Shown: in pieces, positions 24,070-32,919 of the stretch | Layout: each line of letters starts with the position of its first letter | How positions within the stretch are numbered: position 1 is the stretch's first letter | From: Bacteroidota bacterium | GTDB taxonomy: Bacteria > Bacteroidota > Bacteroidia > Cytophagales > Cyclobacteriaceae | Length of the DNA: 64,000 nt | Reading direction: 5' to 3' | Assembly: GCA_018266055.1 (NCBI GenBank) | Contig: JAFDYT010000013.1 | Location: 31,159-95,158, forward strand | Notes under the pieces: generated by a model | What the model was told of the DNA's origin: nothing | Databases searched by the model: none | The model's input: the letters and a program-made list of their open reading frames with translations, nothing else | Program-made: the position numbers and the translations under genes

Positions 24070-24969
24070 ATGGCAATTTCATGGAAAGGCGTTTTCCCCG
24101 CGCTCACAACCAAATTCACTTCCGACGACAAACTGGATTTTCCGTTGTTCGAAAAAAATCTCAAGGCTCAACTCGATGCTGGCGTTGACGGGATCATTCT
24201 CGGTGGTACGCTCGGCGAGGCAAGTGTATTAAGCAATGATGAAAAATTTGCGTTGGTAAAATTTGCGGCCGAGAAAACAAACGGGAAAGTGCCGGTGGTA
24301 ATGAACATTGCCGAAGGTAGTACCCGCGAAGCAGTAAAGCTCGCTGATGAAGCACAGAAGCACGGTGCCAAAGGGTTGATGATGCTTCCGCCCATGCGCT
24401 ATAAATCGGACCACCGCGAAACGGTTGCCTACTATAAAGCCGTGGCTAACTCTACGGATCTTCCCATCATGGTGTACAACAACCCGGTGGATTATAAAAT
24501 TGAAGTGACACTGGATATGTTTGCCGAACTAGCCGAAAACAAAAATATTCAAGCTGTAAAAGAATCTACACGCGATATCTCTAACGTCACGCGAATGATC
24601 AACCGGTTTGGTGATCGTTTTAAAATTCTCTGTGGCGTGGATACTCTGGCCATGGAAGAATTGCTGATGGGTGCGGACGGATGGGTGGCCGGCCTGGTAT
24701 GTGCTTTTCCTAAAGAAACTGTGGCCGTTTACAGGTTGGTGAAGGAAAGGAAAATTGATGAAGCTTTGAAAATCTATCGTTGGTTTCTGCCCTTGCTGGA
24801 ATTGGACATTCACCCGAAGTTGGTGCAGTATATCAAACTGGCCGAGCAAGAAGCCGGCATTGGTTCAGAAAATGTTCGTGCACCGCGCCTCACACTCGTG
24901 GGCGAAGAGCGCGAACGCATTTTAAAAATTATCCAAAACGGAATAAAAACTCGTCCTTCGTTAAAGTGA
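24070..24969 (+). CDS. Dihydrodipicolinate-synthase-family lyase, probable pyrroline-4-hydroxy-2-carboxylate deaminase
   Basis: This Schiff-base TIM-barrel enzyme has 299 aa with this start. In this gene context it should convert delta-1-pyrroline-4-hydroxy-2-carboxylate to 2,5-dioxopentanoate (2-oxoglutarate semialdehyde) and ammonia, the third step of trans-4-hydroxy-L-proline breakdown. Motifs are GGTLGEASVL, the Tyr in MVYNNPVDY and the catalytic Lys in AVKESTRD (residue 164 here, 171 if the upstream ATG at 24049 is used). The start at 24070 (MAISWKGVFPALTTKF) matches the family and the promoter position. The gene heads the operon. Confidence 0.82.
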   Translation: MAISWKGVFPALTTKFTSDDKLDFPLFEKNLKAQLDAGVDGIILGGTLGEASVLSNDEKFALVKFAAEKTNGKVPVVMNIAEGSTREAVKLADEAQKHGAKGLMMLPPMRYKSDHRETVAYYKAVANSTDLPIMVYNNPVDYKIEVTLDMFAELAENKNIQAVKESTRDISNVTRMINRFGDRFKILCGVDTLAMEELLMGADGWVAGLVCAFPKETVAVYRLVKERKIDEALKIYRWFLPLLELDIHPKLVQYIKLAEQEAGIGSENVRAPRLTLVGEERERILKIIQNGIKTRPSLK

Positions 24970-24989
24970 TTTTTTTAAATATTGTAGCT

Positions 24990-26471
24990 ATGGATCATAA
25001 AGACGCCTCACTTCAAGAAGTTAACGCCGCACTGCAAGCAGCGCAGGTTGCTTATCTCTCTTACAAAAATATTTCAGGAAAAAAGAAAGCCGAGTTTTTA
25101 AACGCCATTGCTGACGAAATCGAAGCGCTTGGGGCAGATCTGATTACCACTGCTATGCGCGAAACCAATTTACCGGAAGCCCGGATAATCGGCGAACGTG
25201 GGCGCACTACCGGTCACTGCCGAATGTTCGCCAAGTTGGTAGAAGAAGGATCGTGGGTAGAAGCACGAATTGACACGGCACAGCCTGACCGTCAGCCTTT
25301 GCCCAAGCCTGACATCCGCAAGATGTCGGCTCCACTCGGACCAGTCATTGTTTTTGGCGCTGCTAATTTCCCTCTCGCCTACTCCACGGCTGGTGGTGAT
25401 ACGGCGTCCGCCTTAGCGGCCGGATGTCCGGTGATTGTGAAAGCGCACCCAGCCCATGCTGATACTTCTGAGCTTGTTGCCAGAGCCATTCAAAAAGCAA
25501 TCGAAAAAACAGGAATGCCACAAAATGTTTTTCAGCACCTTCACGGAAAAAGTTTTGAAGTAGGGCAAGCGCTGATCAAACATCCGCTAACAAAAGCGGT
25601 TGGGTTTACGGGTTCGCTGGTGGGAGGCAAAGCCTTGTTTGATGCGGCTAATCAACGCCCTGAGCCGATTCCTGTTTTCGCAGAGATGAGCAGTATAAAT
25701 CCCGTTATCCTTTTGCCAGAAAGTTTGGAAAAGGATTTTGAAAAAACAGCGCTTATGCTGGCCTCATCGATCACCGTGGGCGTCGGTCAGTTTTGCACTA
25801 ATCCGGGATTGATCCTTGCCGTTGATGGCAATGGCTTAAAAAATTTCATTGCCAAGCTTGGCGAAGAAATTAAGAAGGCATTACCTGGCACCATGTTGCA
25901 TCATGGCATCGCCGACAACTATCACCGGCGTGTGGCACAAACCTTAGCACAACAGGGAATAAAAATAGAAAGCGAGTCGGGGCAAAAAGGTGAAAACAAT
26001 CAAGGGCAACCACTGATCGCTTCCGTAAGCGCACAGGATTTTTTGAAAAATCATTTGCTGGCCGAAGAAGTGTTCGGTCCATTTTCGCTGATTGTGAAAT
26101 GTAAAGATGTAACTGAATTAAATACGGTGATCATTCATGGTCATGGGCAACTAACTTCAAGCATCATCGGCAGCGAGGAAGAAATCTCAACACACAAAAA
26201 CCTGCTCAACGTGTTGGTGGAAAAAGCCGGGCGGCTGATCATCAATGGAGTACCCACCGGTGTTGAAGTTTGTCCCTCTATGAATCATGGCGGGCCCTTC
26301 CCAGCCACTACCGACTCACGGTTTACAGCCGTAGGAACCGATGCCATCAAGCGGTTTGTACGTCCGGTGTCTTTCCAGAATTTTCCTGACACCCTTTTAC
26401 CTGACGAATTGAAGGAATCAAATCCGCTGAATATCTGGCGCTACCGCAACAGCGAATGGATGAAAAAGTAA
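24990..26471 (+). CDS. 2-oxoglutarate semialdehyde (2,5-dioxovalerate) dehydrogenase
   Basis: This aldehyde dehydrogenase has 493 aa. The catalytic Cys is in GVGQFCTNPGL, the general-base Glu in VFAEMSSINP and the cofactor loop in GFTGSLVGGKALFD. Relatives in sugar-acid and hydroxyproline pathways oxidise 2-oxoglutarate semialdehyde to 2-oxoglutarate with NADP+. It lies 20 nt after the deaminase gene, which produces that aldehyde, so the assignment is mainly from context plus family. The ATG at 24990 is used; the frame extends upstream only because it overlaps the deaminase gene. Confidence 0.85.
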   Translation: MDHKDASLQEVNAALQAAQVAYLSYKNISGKKKAEFLNAIADEIEALGADLITTAMRETNLPEARIIGERGRTTGHCRMFAKLVEEGSWVEARIDTAQPDRQPLPKPDIRKMSAPLGPVIVFGAANFPLAYSTAGGDTASALAAGCPVIVKAHPAHADTSELVARAIQKAIEKTGMPQNVFQHLHGKSFEVGQALIKHPLTKAVGFTGSLVGGKALFDAANQRPEPIPVFAEMSSINPVILLPESLEKDFEKTALMLASSITVGVGQFCTNPGLILAVDGNGLKNFIAKLGEEIKKALPGTMLHHGIADNYHRRVAQTLAQQGIKIESESGQKGENNQGQPLIASVSAQDFLKNHLLAEEVFGPFSLIVKCKDVTELNTVIIHGHGQLTSSIIGSEEEISTHKNLLNVLVEKAGRLIINGVPTGVEVCPSMNHGGPFPATTDSRFTAVGTDAIKRFVRPVSFQNFPDTLLPDELKESNPLNIWRYRNSEWMKK

Positions 26472-26505
26472 TGTGCGCTGATCATTAACTAATAATTGTC
26501 TTACG

Positions 26506-27507
26506 ATGTCAAAAACCTTTTTCTGCATCGATGCTCACACCTGCGGCAACCCCGTGCGCGTGGTGGCGGGAGGTGGCCCTTTGCTTACCGGCGCCAACAT
26601 GAGTGAGAAACGCCAGCACTTCTTGCGTGAGTTTGATTGGATCCGCAAAGGCCTTATGTTCGAGCCACGTGGTCACGACATGATGAGCGGAAGTATTTTA
26701 TATCCTCCCTCTGATCCGGCCAACGACATTGGTGTGCTCTTCATCGAAACTAGCGGCTGCCTTCCCATGTGTGGCCACGGTACGATCGGCACGGTGACAA
26801 TTGCCATCGAAGAAGGTTTAGTCATTCCCAAAACACCTGGCGTCCTGAACCTTGAGGTACCCGCAGGTCTTGTGCGCATCGAATACAAACAAGAAGGAAA
26901 AAAAGTAAAGTCTGTAAAAATCAGAAATGTAAAAGCCTATCTCGCCGCAGAAAATATCTCCGCCGAATGTCCCGATCTGGGTGAACTCACGCTGGATGTT
27001 TCCTATGGTGGAAATTTTTATGCGATCGTTGATGTGCAAAAAAATTTCAAAGGCATTGAACATTATACTGCCGACCAATTAATCAGTTGGAGTCGTGCTC
27101 TTCGAATAGACATTAACAAGAAGCACACTTTTGTTCATCCGGAAAACCCGACGATCAACGGATGCAGTCATATCCTGTGGACAGGCAAAGTAATTGACCC
27201 TTCTTCTACCGCGCGCAACGCTGTGTTCTATGGCGACAAAGCGATTGACCGATCACCGTGCGGTACGGGCACGTCGGCACGACTGGCGCAATGGTTCGCC
27301 AAAGGAAAATTAAAGCCGGGCCAGGACTTCATTCACGAAAGTATTATTGGTTCAAAATTCATTGGCCGCATTGAAGAAGTGACCGAGCTGGCAGGAAAGC
27401 CCGCCATCATTCCAAGTGTAGAAGGCTGGGCAAAAATTTACGGATACAACACCATCACCATTGATCCTGATGACGATCCTTATGCGTATGGATTTCAGGT
27501 GATCTAA
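26506..27507 (+). CDS. 4-hydroxyproline 2-epimerase (proline racemase family)
   Basis: The enzyme interconverts trans-4-hydroxy-L-proline and cis-4-hydroxy-D-proline by two-base chemistry. Both catalytic cysteines are present: Cys89 in MCGHGTIG and Cys252 in SPCGTGTSA. This separates it from trans-3-hydroxyproline dehydratases, which have Thr at the second place. The protein (333 aa) also shows the conserved start FFCIDAHTCGNPVRVV and RGHDMMSG. It catalyses the first step of the pathway encoded by this operon. Confidence 0.92.
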   Translation: MSKTFFCIDAHTCGNPVRVVAGGGPLLTGANMSEKRQHFLREFDWIRKGLMFEPRGHDMMSGSILYPPSDPANDIGVLFIETSGCLPMCGHGTIGTVTIAIEEGLVIPKTPGVLNLEVPAGLVRIEYKQEGKKVKSVKIRNVKAYLAAENISAECPDLGELTLDVSYGGNFYAIVDVQKNFKGIEHYTADQLISWSRALRIDINKKHTFVHPENPTINGCSHILWTGKVIDPSSTARNAVFYGDKAIDRSPCGTGTSARLAQWFAKGKLKPGQDFIHESIIGSKFIGRIEEVTELAGKPAIIPSVEGWAKIYGYNTITIDPDDDPYAYGFQVI

Positions 27508-27523
27508 ATTTCTTTTAAACGAC

Positions 27524-28771
27524 ATGAGCAAAATAGGAATTATAGGAGGCGGGATTGTAGGGTTGAGTTCGGCGTATTATCTTCAAAAAGCCGGGCATCA
27601 GGTTACACTCATTGATCAAAGTGATTTGAACGACGGATGCTCGCTCGGCAATGCAGGAATGATCGTGCCGTCTCACCTGGTTCCGCTCGCAGCTCCAGGT
27701 ATGATTGCCAAAGGGATTCGTTGGATGTTCAATTCCAAAAGTCCGTTCTATGTAAAACCCCGAATCAATGCTGACCTCCTTAAGTGGGGTTATCTTTTCT
27801 ACAAAAATTCGACAAAAGAACATGTTGATCATGCTGCTGTGGCGCTGAAAGAACTTAGCCTGCTCAGCAAGTCGCTTTATCAGGAAATGGCTAAGGAGCT
27901 TCCCTTTGATTTTGGTTTTCACGAGCGCGGTCTGCTGATGCTTTACCAAACAAAAGAAACCGAACACGAAGAGCACGAAACCGCTGAAATGGCCAATGCG
28001 CATGGTATTGAAGCAAAGATACTTTCAGCAGATGAAGTACAAAAGCTCGAGCCTGATGTGAAAGTGAACGTACGCGGAGGCGTCTATTTTCCCGGTGACG
28101 CACATATCACTCCCCAGGATTTATACCGGCAGTTGATCGCTCATTTAAAAACTCAAGGTGTCGCTTTCAAGCCCAAGACTACCGTAAGTGATTTTGAAAT
28201 TGCCGACGGAAAAATCAAAGCTATTATCACCGACAAAGAAAAATTAGCATTTGACGAAGTCATCCTGGCCACAGGCTCATGGTCTGGACTCGTGGCCCGA
28301 AAGCTTAGCCTGAACTTGCCCATGCAAGCCGGTAAAGGATACAGCTTCACGCTTCCTGAGGTAGAAAAAAATATTCGCATTCCCTCCATCTTTTTGGAAG
28401 CACGAGTGGCGGTAACTCCAATGGGGAAGTCTCTTCGTTTTGGCGGCACCATGGAAATCAATGGTGTGGATCATTCCATTAACATGAATCGGGTGAAAGG
28501 AATTGTGGAATCGATTCCTCACTATTATCCTGAAATGAAAGTGAGCCTGCCACAGAAGGAAGCCGTATGGCACGGGCTAAGGCCTTGTTCACCCGACGGA
28601 TTGCCCTACATCGGGCGGACAAAAAAAATCAGCAATCTAATTCTCGCTACAGGCCACTCTATGCTGGGCATCAGCCTTGCGCCAGGTACCGGCAAACTAA
28701 TTGCTCAAACTGTGAATGGCGATAACCTTTCGATGAACGTGACAAGGTTTGATCCTGAACGCTTCGCGTAA
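27524..28771 (+). CDS. FAD-dependent D-hydroxyproline dehydrogenase (DadA-like)
   Basis: This flavin amine dehydrogenase of 415 residues has the dinucleotide fingerprint GIIGGGIVGLSSAYYL at residues 4-19. A DAO-type fold shows GAYF-like segment RGGVYFPGDAHITPQDL, and the C-terminal WHGLRPCSPDGLPYIGR and GHSMLGISLAPGTG are typical of DadA-like enzymes. In this operon it should oxidise cis-4-hydroxy-D-proline to delta-1-pyrroline-4-hydroxy-2-carboxylate, passing electrons to the respiratory chain. It ends 9 nt before the convergent nuclease gene. Confidence 0.88.
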   Translation: MSKIGIIGGGIVGLSSAYYLQKAGHQVTLIDQSDLNDGCSLGNAGMIVPSHLVPLAAPGMIAKGIRWMFNSKSPFYVKPRINADLLKWGYLFYKNSTKEHVDHAAVALKELSLLSKSLYQEMAKELPFDFGFHERGLLMLYQTKETEHEEHETAEMANAHGIEAKILSADEVQKLEPDVKVNVRGGVYFPGDAHITPQDLYRQLIAHLKTQGVAFKPKTTVSDFEIADGKIKAIITDKEKLAFDEVILATGSWSGLVARKLSLNLPMQAGKGYSFTLPEVEKNIRIPSIFLEARVAVTPMGKSLRFGGTMEINGVDHSINMNRVKGIVESIPHYYPEMKVSLPQKEAVWHGLRPCSPDGLPYIGRTKKISNLILATGHSMLGISLAPGTGKLIAQTVNGDNLSMNVTRFDPERFA

Positions 28772-28780
28772 AAGAAAAAA

Positions 28781-31624
28781 TCAGCGATAGCAAATCTCTT
28801 TGTAGGCACACAACTTGCAGGTCTCCATTTTGTCAGTCTGGTCGAACACGCCAGCCGGATCAAAAATTTCTTCCAACAAAATCTGAAGTCGTTCTTCAAA
28901 CTCAGCAAACAACGGCGTAGCATCGTCAAGTTTTTTCTTATTGAGCGTCAGCCCAAAATGAAAGTCTTCGTCGAATAAGTTTTTTCGGTTAATCAATCCA
29001 GGTACAATCTTCATCTCCTCACTCACCGGGTTATTGTTCCTGTACAATAAGGCATACAATAAGGTTTGAAATGCCGCTTTGTTTCGTTTGCCATCCCGGT
29101 AAAACAATGATTCAACATTTTTAAATTCAAGCTCATCGCGCCCTGTTTTGTAGTCGATCACGCGAACGATATCCCCTTTTTTATCAACGCGGTCGATCGT
29201 TCCACCAAGCACCACAAACCCCGGCGAGTGACTGATTTTCTTATTAAGCAGCCAGCCTTTTTGCTCCAGTGCTTCAATGGTAAAAGGCGCTTGTTGTTTA
29301 TCGTAGCGGATGATCTCTAGGGCGAATCGTTTCACCACCTCACGCACCACTACGCGCTGTCCTTCATAGGTCACTGTCTTATTCTTATCCAAATTATATC
29401 CTTCAATAAATGCCTCGTCGATCAACCGATCAATACGGGGATCAAGAGTATCAAAATCGTCGGCGTCGATCGTCTTGCTTTTCTTTCTCTCGATGATCTG
29501 GTGATAAAATTTTTCCATCACACGATGCAAAAAATTTCCCAGCACCCGTGCGTCAATCTCTTCCTCCACTTTCAGTGGTTCGCGAATGCGAACAATGTAT
29601 TGAAAATAAAATTTGAGCCTACACTCAATGTACGTGTTAAGCGCGGAAGGCGAAAGACCTCTGGAGCGCAAATTGCTTTCGTTTATTCCTGCCAAAGCTT
29701 TCAACACATTCTCATCCTTGCGAATCACAATCGGCTGCGGCGACTGAGGCTGCACCGTGTTGTGCATCACGGCGCTGTTAATTTTTAATCCGCTTTCATA
29801 AATTAATTGCTGCAAATAACGACTCATCTCACCTTGCCCCAGCACGTCCGGCTCGGAATTGTAAAACAAAAAAATGCGATTAGCCCGCTGCAATGATCTG
29901 TAAAACAAGTAGGCGTAAATGGAGCCTTGATACTCCGGCGTAGGGAGCCCATACGCTTTGCGAATACTGTACGGAACGTACGAACCCTTATTACCCGACG
30001 AGGGGAAGATGCCTTCGTTGAGCGACAGCATAAACACATTTTTATAATCAAGGCTTCTGGTCTCGAGCACGCCCATCACCTGAAGGCCTCTGAGTGGTTC
30101 GCCGGTGAATGGAATTTTTTCAGCACGCGCATACTGCCGGAACAATCGTAAAAAAGATTTCAACTGAATCGTCCGTGGCTCTGCGGAGTCTTGCCTCCAC
30201 ACTGCATCTAGCCTGTTAAGCAACTGAAGCCCTCTCAAAATATACTCCCGGTCAAAGCCATCAAGCGTAGGTAAGGATACAACCGCATTGAGGGCCTCAA
30301 TAAGATACGATACCAGCGAAGCAGATTCCTGAAACAGCATGGCGTGCAAGGGTACGCTCGCAGTAAGAAACTCCTCAGGAATCGAAACCCAATTGTGACG
30401 GGCAATCTCACGCAACTTGTTTTGGGCAGCGGCTACATCTGCCGCCGCCACATACGGATGGGAAAGCACAGCCTGCACCTGCCGAAAGTTGATTGACCCT
30501 GCGCGACAAGCGATCTGCAACTCCACGAGCATCTCTACAAGGTTGAACACCGGCGAGCTGGCCAGAGGAAAACCCATAGTCACATTGAGTTTTTCTACCA
30601 CCGGCGCAATACTGTGAAGCACCGTCATCAGCAATTTTTCATCGGGAAGAATAATCACCGTTTCTTCCGGCCGCATGCCGTTCTTCAATTCCTGCTCTAG
30701 TATTTGCGCCATTAGTTTTACCTGGCCCACTTGCTGCGCTGCGCTGAAAAGCTGCACGTCTTTTTCCTCACGGAAATGATTCGGAAAGTTGGGCGGAAAG
30801 GTTTTCCCGAGCACTGGATGCTGAATGTGCGCCCTGAAAAAATCTCCCGCTTCCTGTGCGGCGTTGTTCAGGTAAAACTGGTCTGTATCCCAGCGGGCAG
30901 TGGCCATCCCATTTTCAACCGCATACGAGATGATTCTTTCTTCAGCCGAAGTGAGCGCATTGAAGCCGGCAAACCAAAGCTGCTTCTTTTCAGTTACCGG
31001 AAACGAAAATTTAAGTTTACCTTCCACGATTTCTTCAGCCACAGCGCGGTGAAGCATTCCTTCGTAAGCAAGTTGCTTTTGAAGAAGGTGTTCCCTGAAT
31101 TTCTTATACAATGGATACAACCTTTGCCATACACTCAAAAATTTTTGTTTGTTGGCGGAAAGCTCATCATCAAAACCTTGCCAGAAATTTTGAAGAAAGG
31201 TGCGTTGCTCTTCTGATAAGTAGTCAAGGCCGGAGTCAAGTTCTTTCAGGTGACTGAGATCGGCAAATAAAACCTTGGCATCAACAAGGTATTTATCAGT
31301 CTCGTCAAAATCGCGGAGCAGCATTTCACCCCATAAAAAGAAACTGTCGAAGGGTTCTGCGTCAAGGCCCATGACGTCTGTGTAGCACACGTGCAATTGA
31401 GCAACAAGCTCAAGCTTGTCGGGCACGTGAAGCGACGAATAGGAAGAAACAAAATCTTCAAACGTAAGAAGCGTCGGTGAAAACACAGGCCGCGCGATAA
31501 TCTCGCCGAGGTATTTGCGAAAGTAAATCGCTGCCCTGCGGTTGGGAAAAACAACCGTAACCTTCGACAAGTCGGAGTGTGTCAGGTAAATCTCCTCCGC
31601 CAGCTCCTGAAGAAATGCTTTCAT
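28781..31624 (-). CDS. AddB-like PD-(D/E)XK nuclease, helicase-related
   Basis: The large protein (947 aa) has an inactivated helicase-like N-terminal part (VVFPNRRAAIYFRKYL) as in AddB. The C-terminal RecB-type nuclease domain begins at about residue 655, with GNFLHRVMEKF, the catalytic VIDYKTG and QTLLYALLY. Four cysteines, Cys668 and Cys936, Cys939, Cys945 (spacing C-x2-C-x5-C), match the iron-sulfur staple of AddB. It should process DNA ends for recombination together with an AddA/UvrD-type helicase-nuclease. That partner, usually adjacent, is not in this window. Confidence 0.85.
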   Translation of the reverse strand: MKAFLQELAEEIYLTHSDLSKVTVVFPNRRAAIYFRKYLGEIIARPVFSPTLLTFEDFVSSYSSLHVPDKLELVAQLHVCYTDVMGLDAEPFDSFFLWGEMLLRDFDETDKYLVDAKVLFADLSHLKELDSGLDYLSEEQRTFLQNFWQGFDDELSANKQKFLSVWQRLYPLYKKFREHLLQKQLAYEGMLHRAVAEEIVEGKLKFSFPVTEKKQLWFAGFNALTSAEERIISYAVENGMATARWDTDQFYLNNAAQEAGDFFRAHIQHPVLGKTFPPNFPNHFREEKDVQLFSAAQQVGQVKLMAQILEQELKNGMRPEETVIILPDEKLLMTVLHSIAPVVEKLNVTMGFPLASSPVFNLVEMLVELQIACRAGSINFRQVQAVLSHPYVAAADVAAAQNKLREIARHNWVSIPEEFLTASVPLHAMLFQESASLVSYLIEALNAVVSLPTLDGFDREYILRGLQLLNRLDAVWRQDSAEPRTIQLKSFLRLFRQYARAEKIPFTGEPLRGLQVMGVLETRSLDYKNVFMLSLNEGIFPSSGNKGSYVPYSIRKAYGLPTPEYQGSIYAYLFYRSLQRANRIFLFYNSEPDVLGQGEMSRYLQQLIYESGLKINSAVMHNTVQPQSPQPIVIRKDENVLKALAGINESNLRSRGLSPSALNTYIECRLKFYFQYIVRIREPLKVEEEIDARVLGNFLHRVMEKFYHQIIERKKSKTIDADDFDTLDPRIDRLIDEAFIEGYNLDKNKTVTYEGQRVVVREVVKRFALEIIRYDKQQAPFTIEALEQKGWLLNKKISHSPGFVVLGGTIDRVDKKGDIVRVIDYKTGRDELEFKNVESLFYRDGKRNKAAFQTLLYALLYRNNNPVSEEMKIVPGLINRKNLFDEDFHFGLTLNKKKLDDATPLFAEFEERLQILLEEIFDPAGVFDQTDKMETCKLCAYKEICYR

Positions 31625-31681
31625 TTTACGAAAGCATAAAGATGATGGATAATTTGAGAATCAACAAAATGTTACCTCCAC

Positions 31682-32212
31682 TCAGAATTTCAACACCGCA
31701 TAGCCCTTCATCTGATACGAAGTAAGCGTGGTGAGCATCGACGAGGCGACTTTCACCTGAGGCACCATTTTCATGCGGTCTATTTTTCGCACAATCAGCG
31801 ATTGCCCACACACTACCATACGCACACCCGCCTTGTCCAGTTCTTCAAACAAAAGCAGGTTGGGGTTATTGACTTTGTATTTGGCTTTGTAGGCCTCGTT
31901 GTTCATCACCGCATAGGCTGCACCACCATGAATGGCAAGTACCACATGCATCTTCTCGGGCTTCACGCCGGCCATCGCGTGAAGGTTAAGAAGACGCGCT
32001 ACATTATTAAGCGCCCAACTCACAGAGTCGGGGCTTTCGAGGGCTCGCTCTACTTCGATCACGATTTTATATTCCTGCGCTGGATCTGGTTTCTCTTCTG
32101 CATACGGAATATCGAAAATACCTCCGAAGTTTTTAATCACAGGGTTAATGCGGTTTTGAGAAAACGAAAAGAGTGAAACCAACGAGAAAAGGGCAACAAT
32201 AAGAGTCTTCAT
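31682..32212 (-). CDS. Exported DsrE-family protein
   Basis: The protein (176 aa) has a signal peptide (MKTLIVALFSLVSLFSFSQ). A DsrE-like fold follows: EYKIVIEVERALESPDS, NLHAMAGVKPEKMHVVLAIHGGAAYAVM and a C-terminal ELDKAGVRMVVCGQSLIVRKI with one cysteine. Secreted DsrE-like proteins are common in Bacteroidota and their substrate is unknown; the cytoplasmic relatives carry sulfur. It ends in TSYQMKGYAVLKF, typical of this subfamily. No link to the sulfur genes at 50-53.6 kb is evident. Confidence 0.75.
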   Translation of the reverse strand: MKTLIVALFSLVSLFSFSQNRINPVIKNFGGIFDIPYAEEKPDPAQEYKIVIEVERALESPDSVSWALNNVARLLNLHAMAGVKPEKMHVVLAIHGGAAYAVMNNEAYKAKYKVNNPNLLLFEELDKAGVRMVVCGQSLIVRKIDRMKMVPQVKVASSMLTTLTSYQMKGYAVLKF

Positions 32213-32287
32213 AATCGGTTAATTAATGACCACGATTGCTAAAGATATTTTATTTTATCCGATTCGTGTACAATTATTATCTGGCTT

Positions 32288-32476
32288 TCATTCTTGTTCC
32301 TTTTCTTCGCTGTCGTCGTTTCTTTTTTTGTCAACGCGCTCAATGCGAATTTCTTTGTCCATATACTTCTCGCGCATGTTCGGCAGGAAAGCGCCTGCAA
32401 TGCCCGCGCCGCATGCCGCAGCTACAATAATTAAGGTAAGGGCAAGCGCCCTGATTATTTTTTTGAAATTATTCAT
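32288..32476 (-). CDS. Small membrane protein, 62 aa
   Basis: The family is not recognised. With the ATG at 32474-32476 the protein is MNNFKKIIRALALTLIIVAAACG and so on. It has one hydrophobic helix (about residues 8-30, with small residues GAGIAGAF at its end) and a highly charged C-terminal tail rich in Lys, Glu and Asp. The Cys could be a lipobox (AAAC) or simply part of the helix. It sits alone between the DsrE-family and the 121-aa protein genes. Confidence 0.6.
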   Translation of the reverse strand: MNNFKKIIRALALTLIIVAAACGAGIAGAFLPNMREKYMDKEIRIERVDKKRNDDSEEKEQE

Positions 32477-32544
32477 TTGATAAAAAGAAATTAGGTGTGC
32501 TGAGGCACACGTTAGAAATCGCACTCAAAAAACCTGAAAGGGAA

Positions 32545-32910
32545 TCAGGCGACAGCCGGGAGATCTTCGGCGCGGAGAGCGGAGTGTGTTATCAAATGAG
32601 GTGTTTGCCGGCTCTCTACATACCGGGCATGTTCGTGCTTGAATTGAACCTGAGTGGCAATTAAGGAAGAGCGGAGAACCGAAGAAAAGTTTACAACAAA
32701 ATGGCGAGGCGTGTGATTAAATGCCGAAGTGAATACGCGCCACGAAGTGGCGGTCTTCTTTCGATTAACTTCAACGCGTAGTTCAGTTTGTGTGCGTTTG
32801 GTCGATTGGTTTAAGGAAACTGGTGCGTCAACCGAAAAAATGAAGAACGCCACGAGCGTGGAGAACATCCAGACGGGCCATTTCAATTTTATGTCGGACC
32901 AACGTTTCAT
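32545..32910 (-). CDS. Hypothetical exported or membrane-anchored protein, 121 aa
   Basis: The protein is not recognised. A basic start (MKRWSDIKLKWP) precedes a hydrophobic segment (VWMFSTLVAFFIFSV), then a polar, Arg/His/Thr-rich region without cysteines. This would be a signal anchor. The composition after residue 60 is ordinary but not family-typical. It ends 9 nt before nothing recognisable and starts 9 nt after the arginase stop codon, so it may be cotranscribed with arginase. Confidence 0.45.
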   Translation of the reverse strand: MKRWSDIKLKWPVWMFSTLVAFFIFSVDAPVSLNQSTKRTQTELRVEVNRKKTATSWRVFTSAFNHTPRHFVVNFSSVLRSSLIATQVQFKHEHARYVESRQTPHLITHSALRAEDLPAVA

Positions 32911-32919
32911 CGCTGCTGA

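Noticed and set aside
31626-31811. 61-aa minus-strand frame between the nuclease and DsrE-family genes
   Set aside because: It overlaps the DsrE-family gene in another frame and has no family features.
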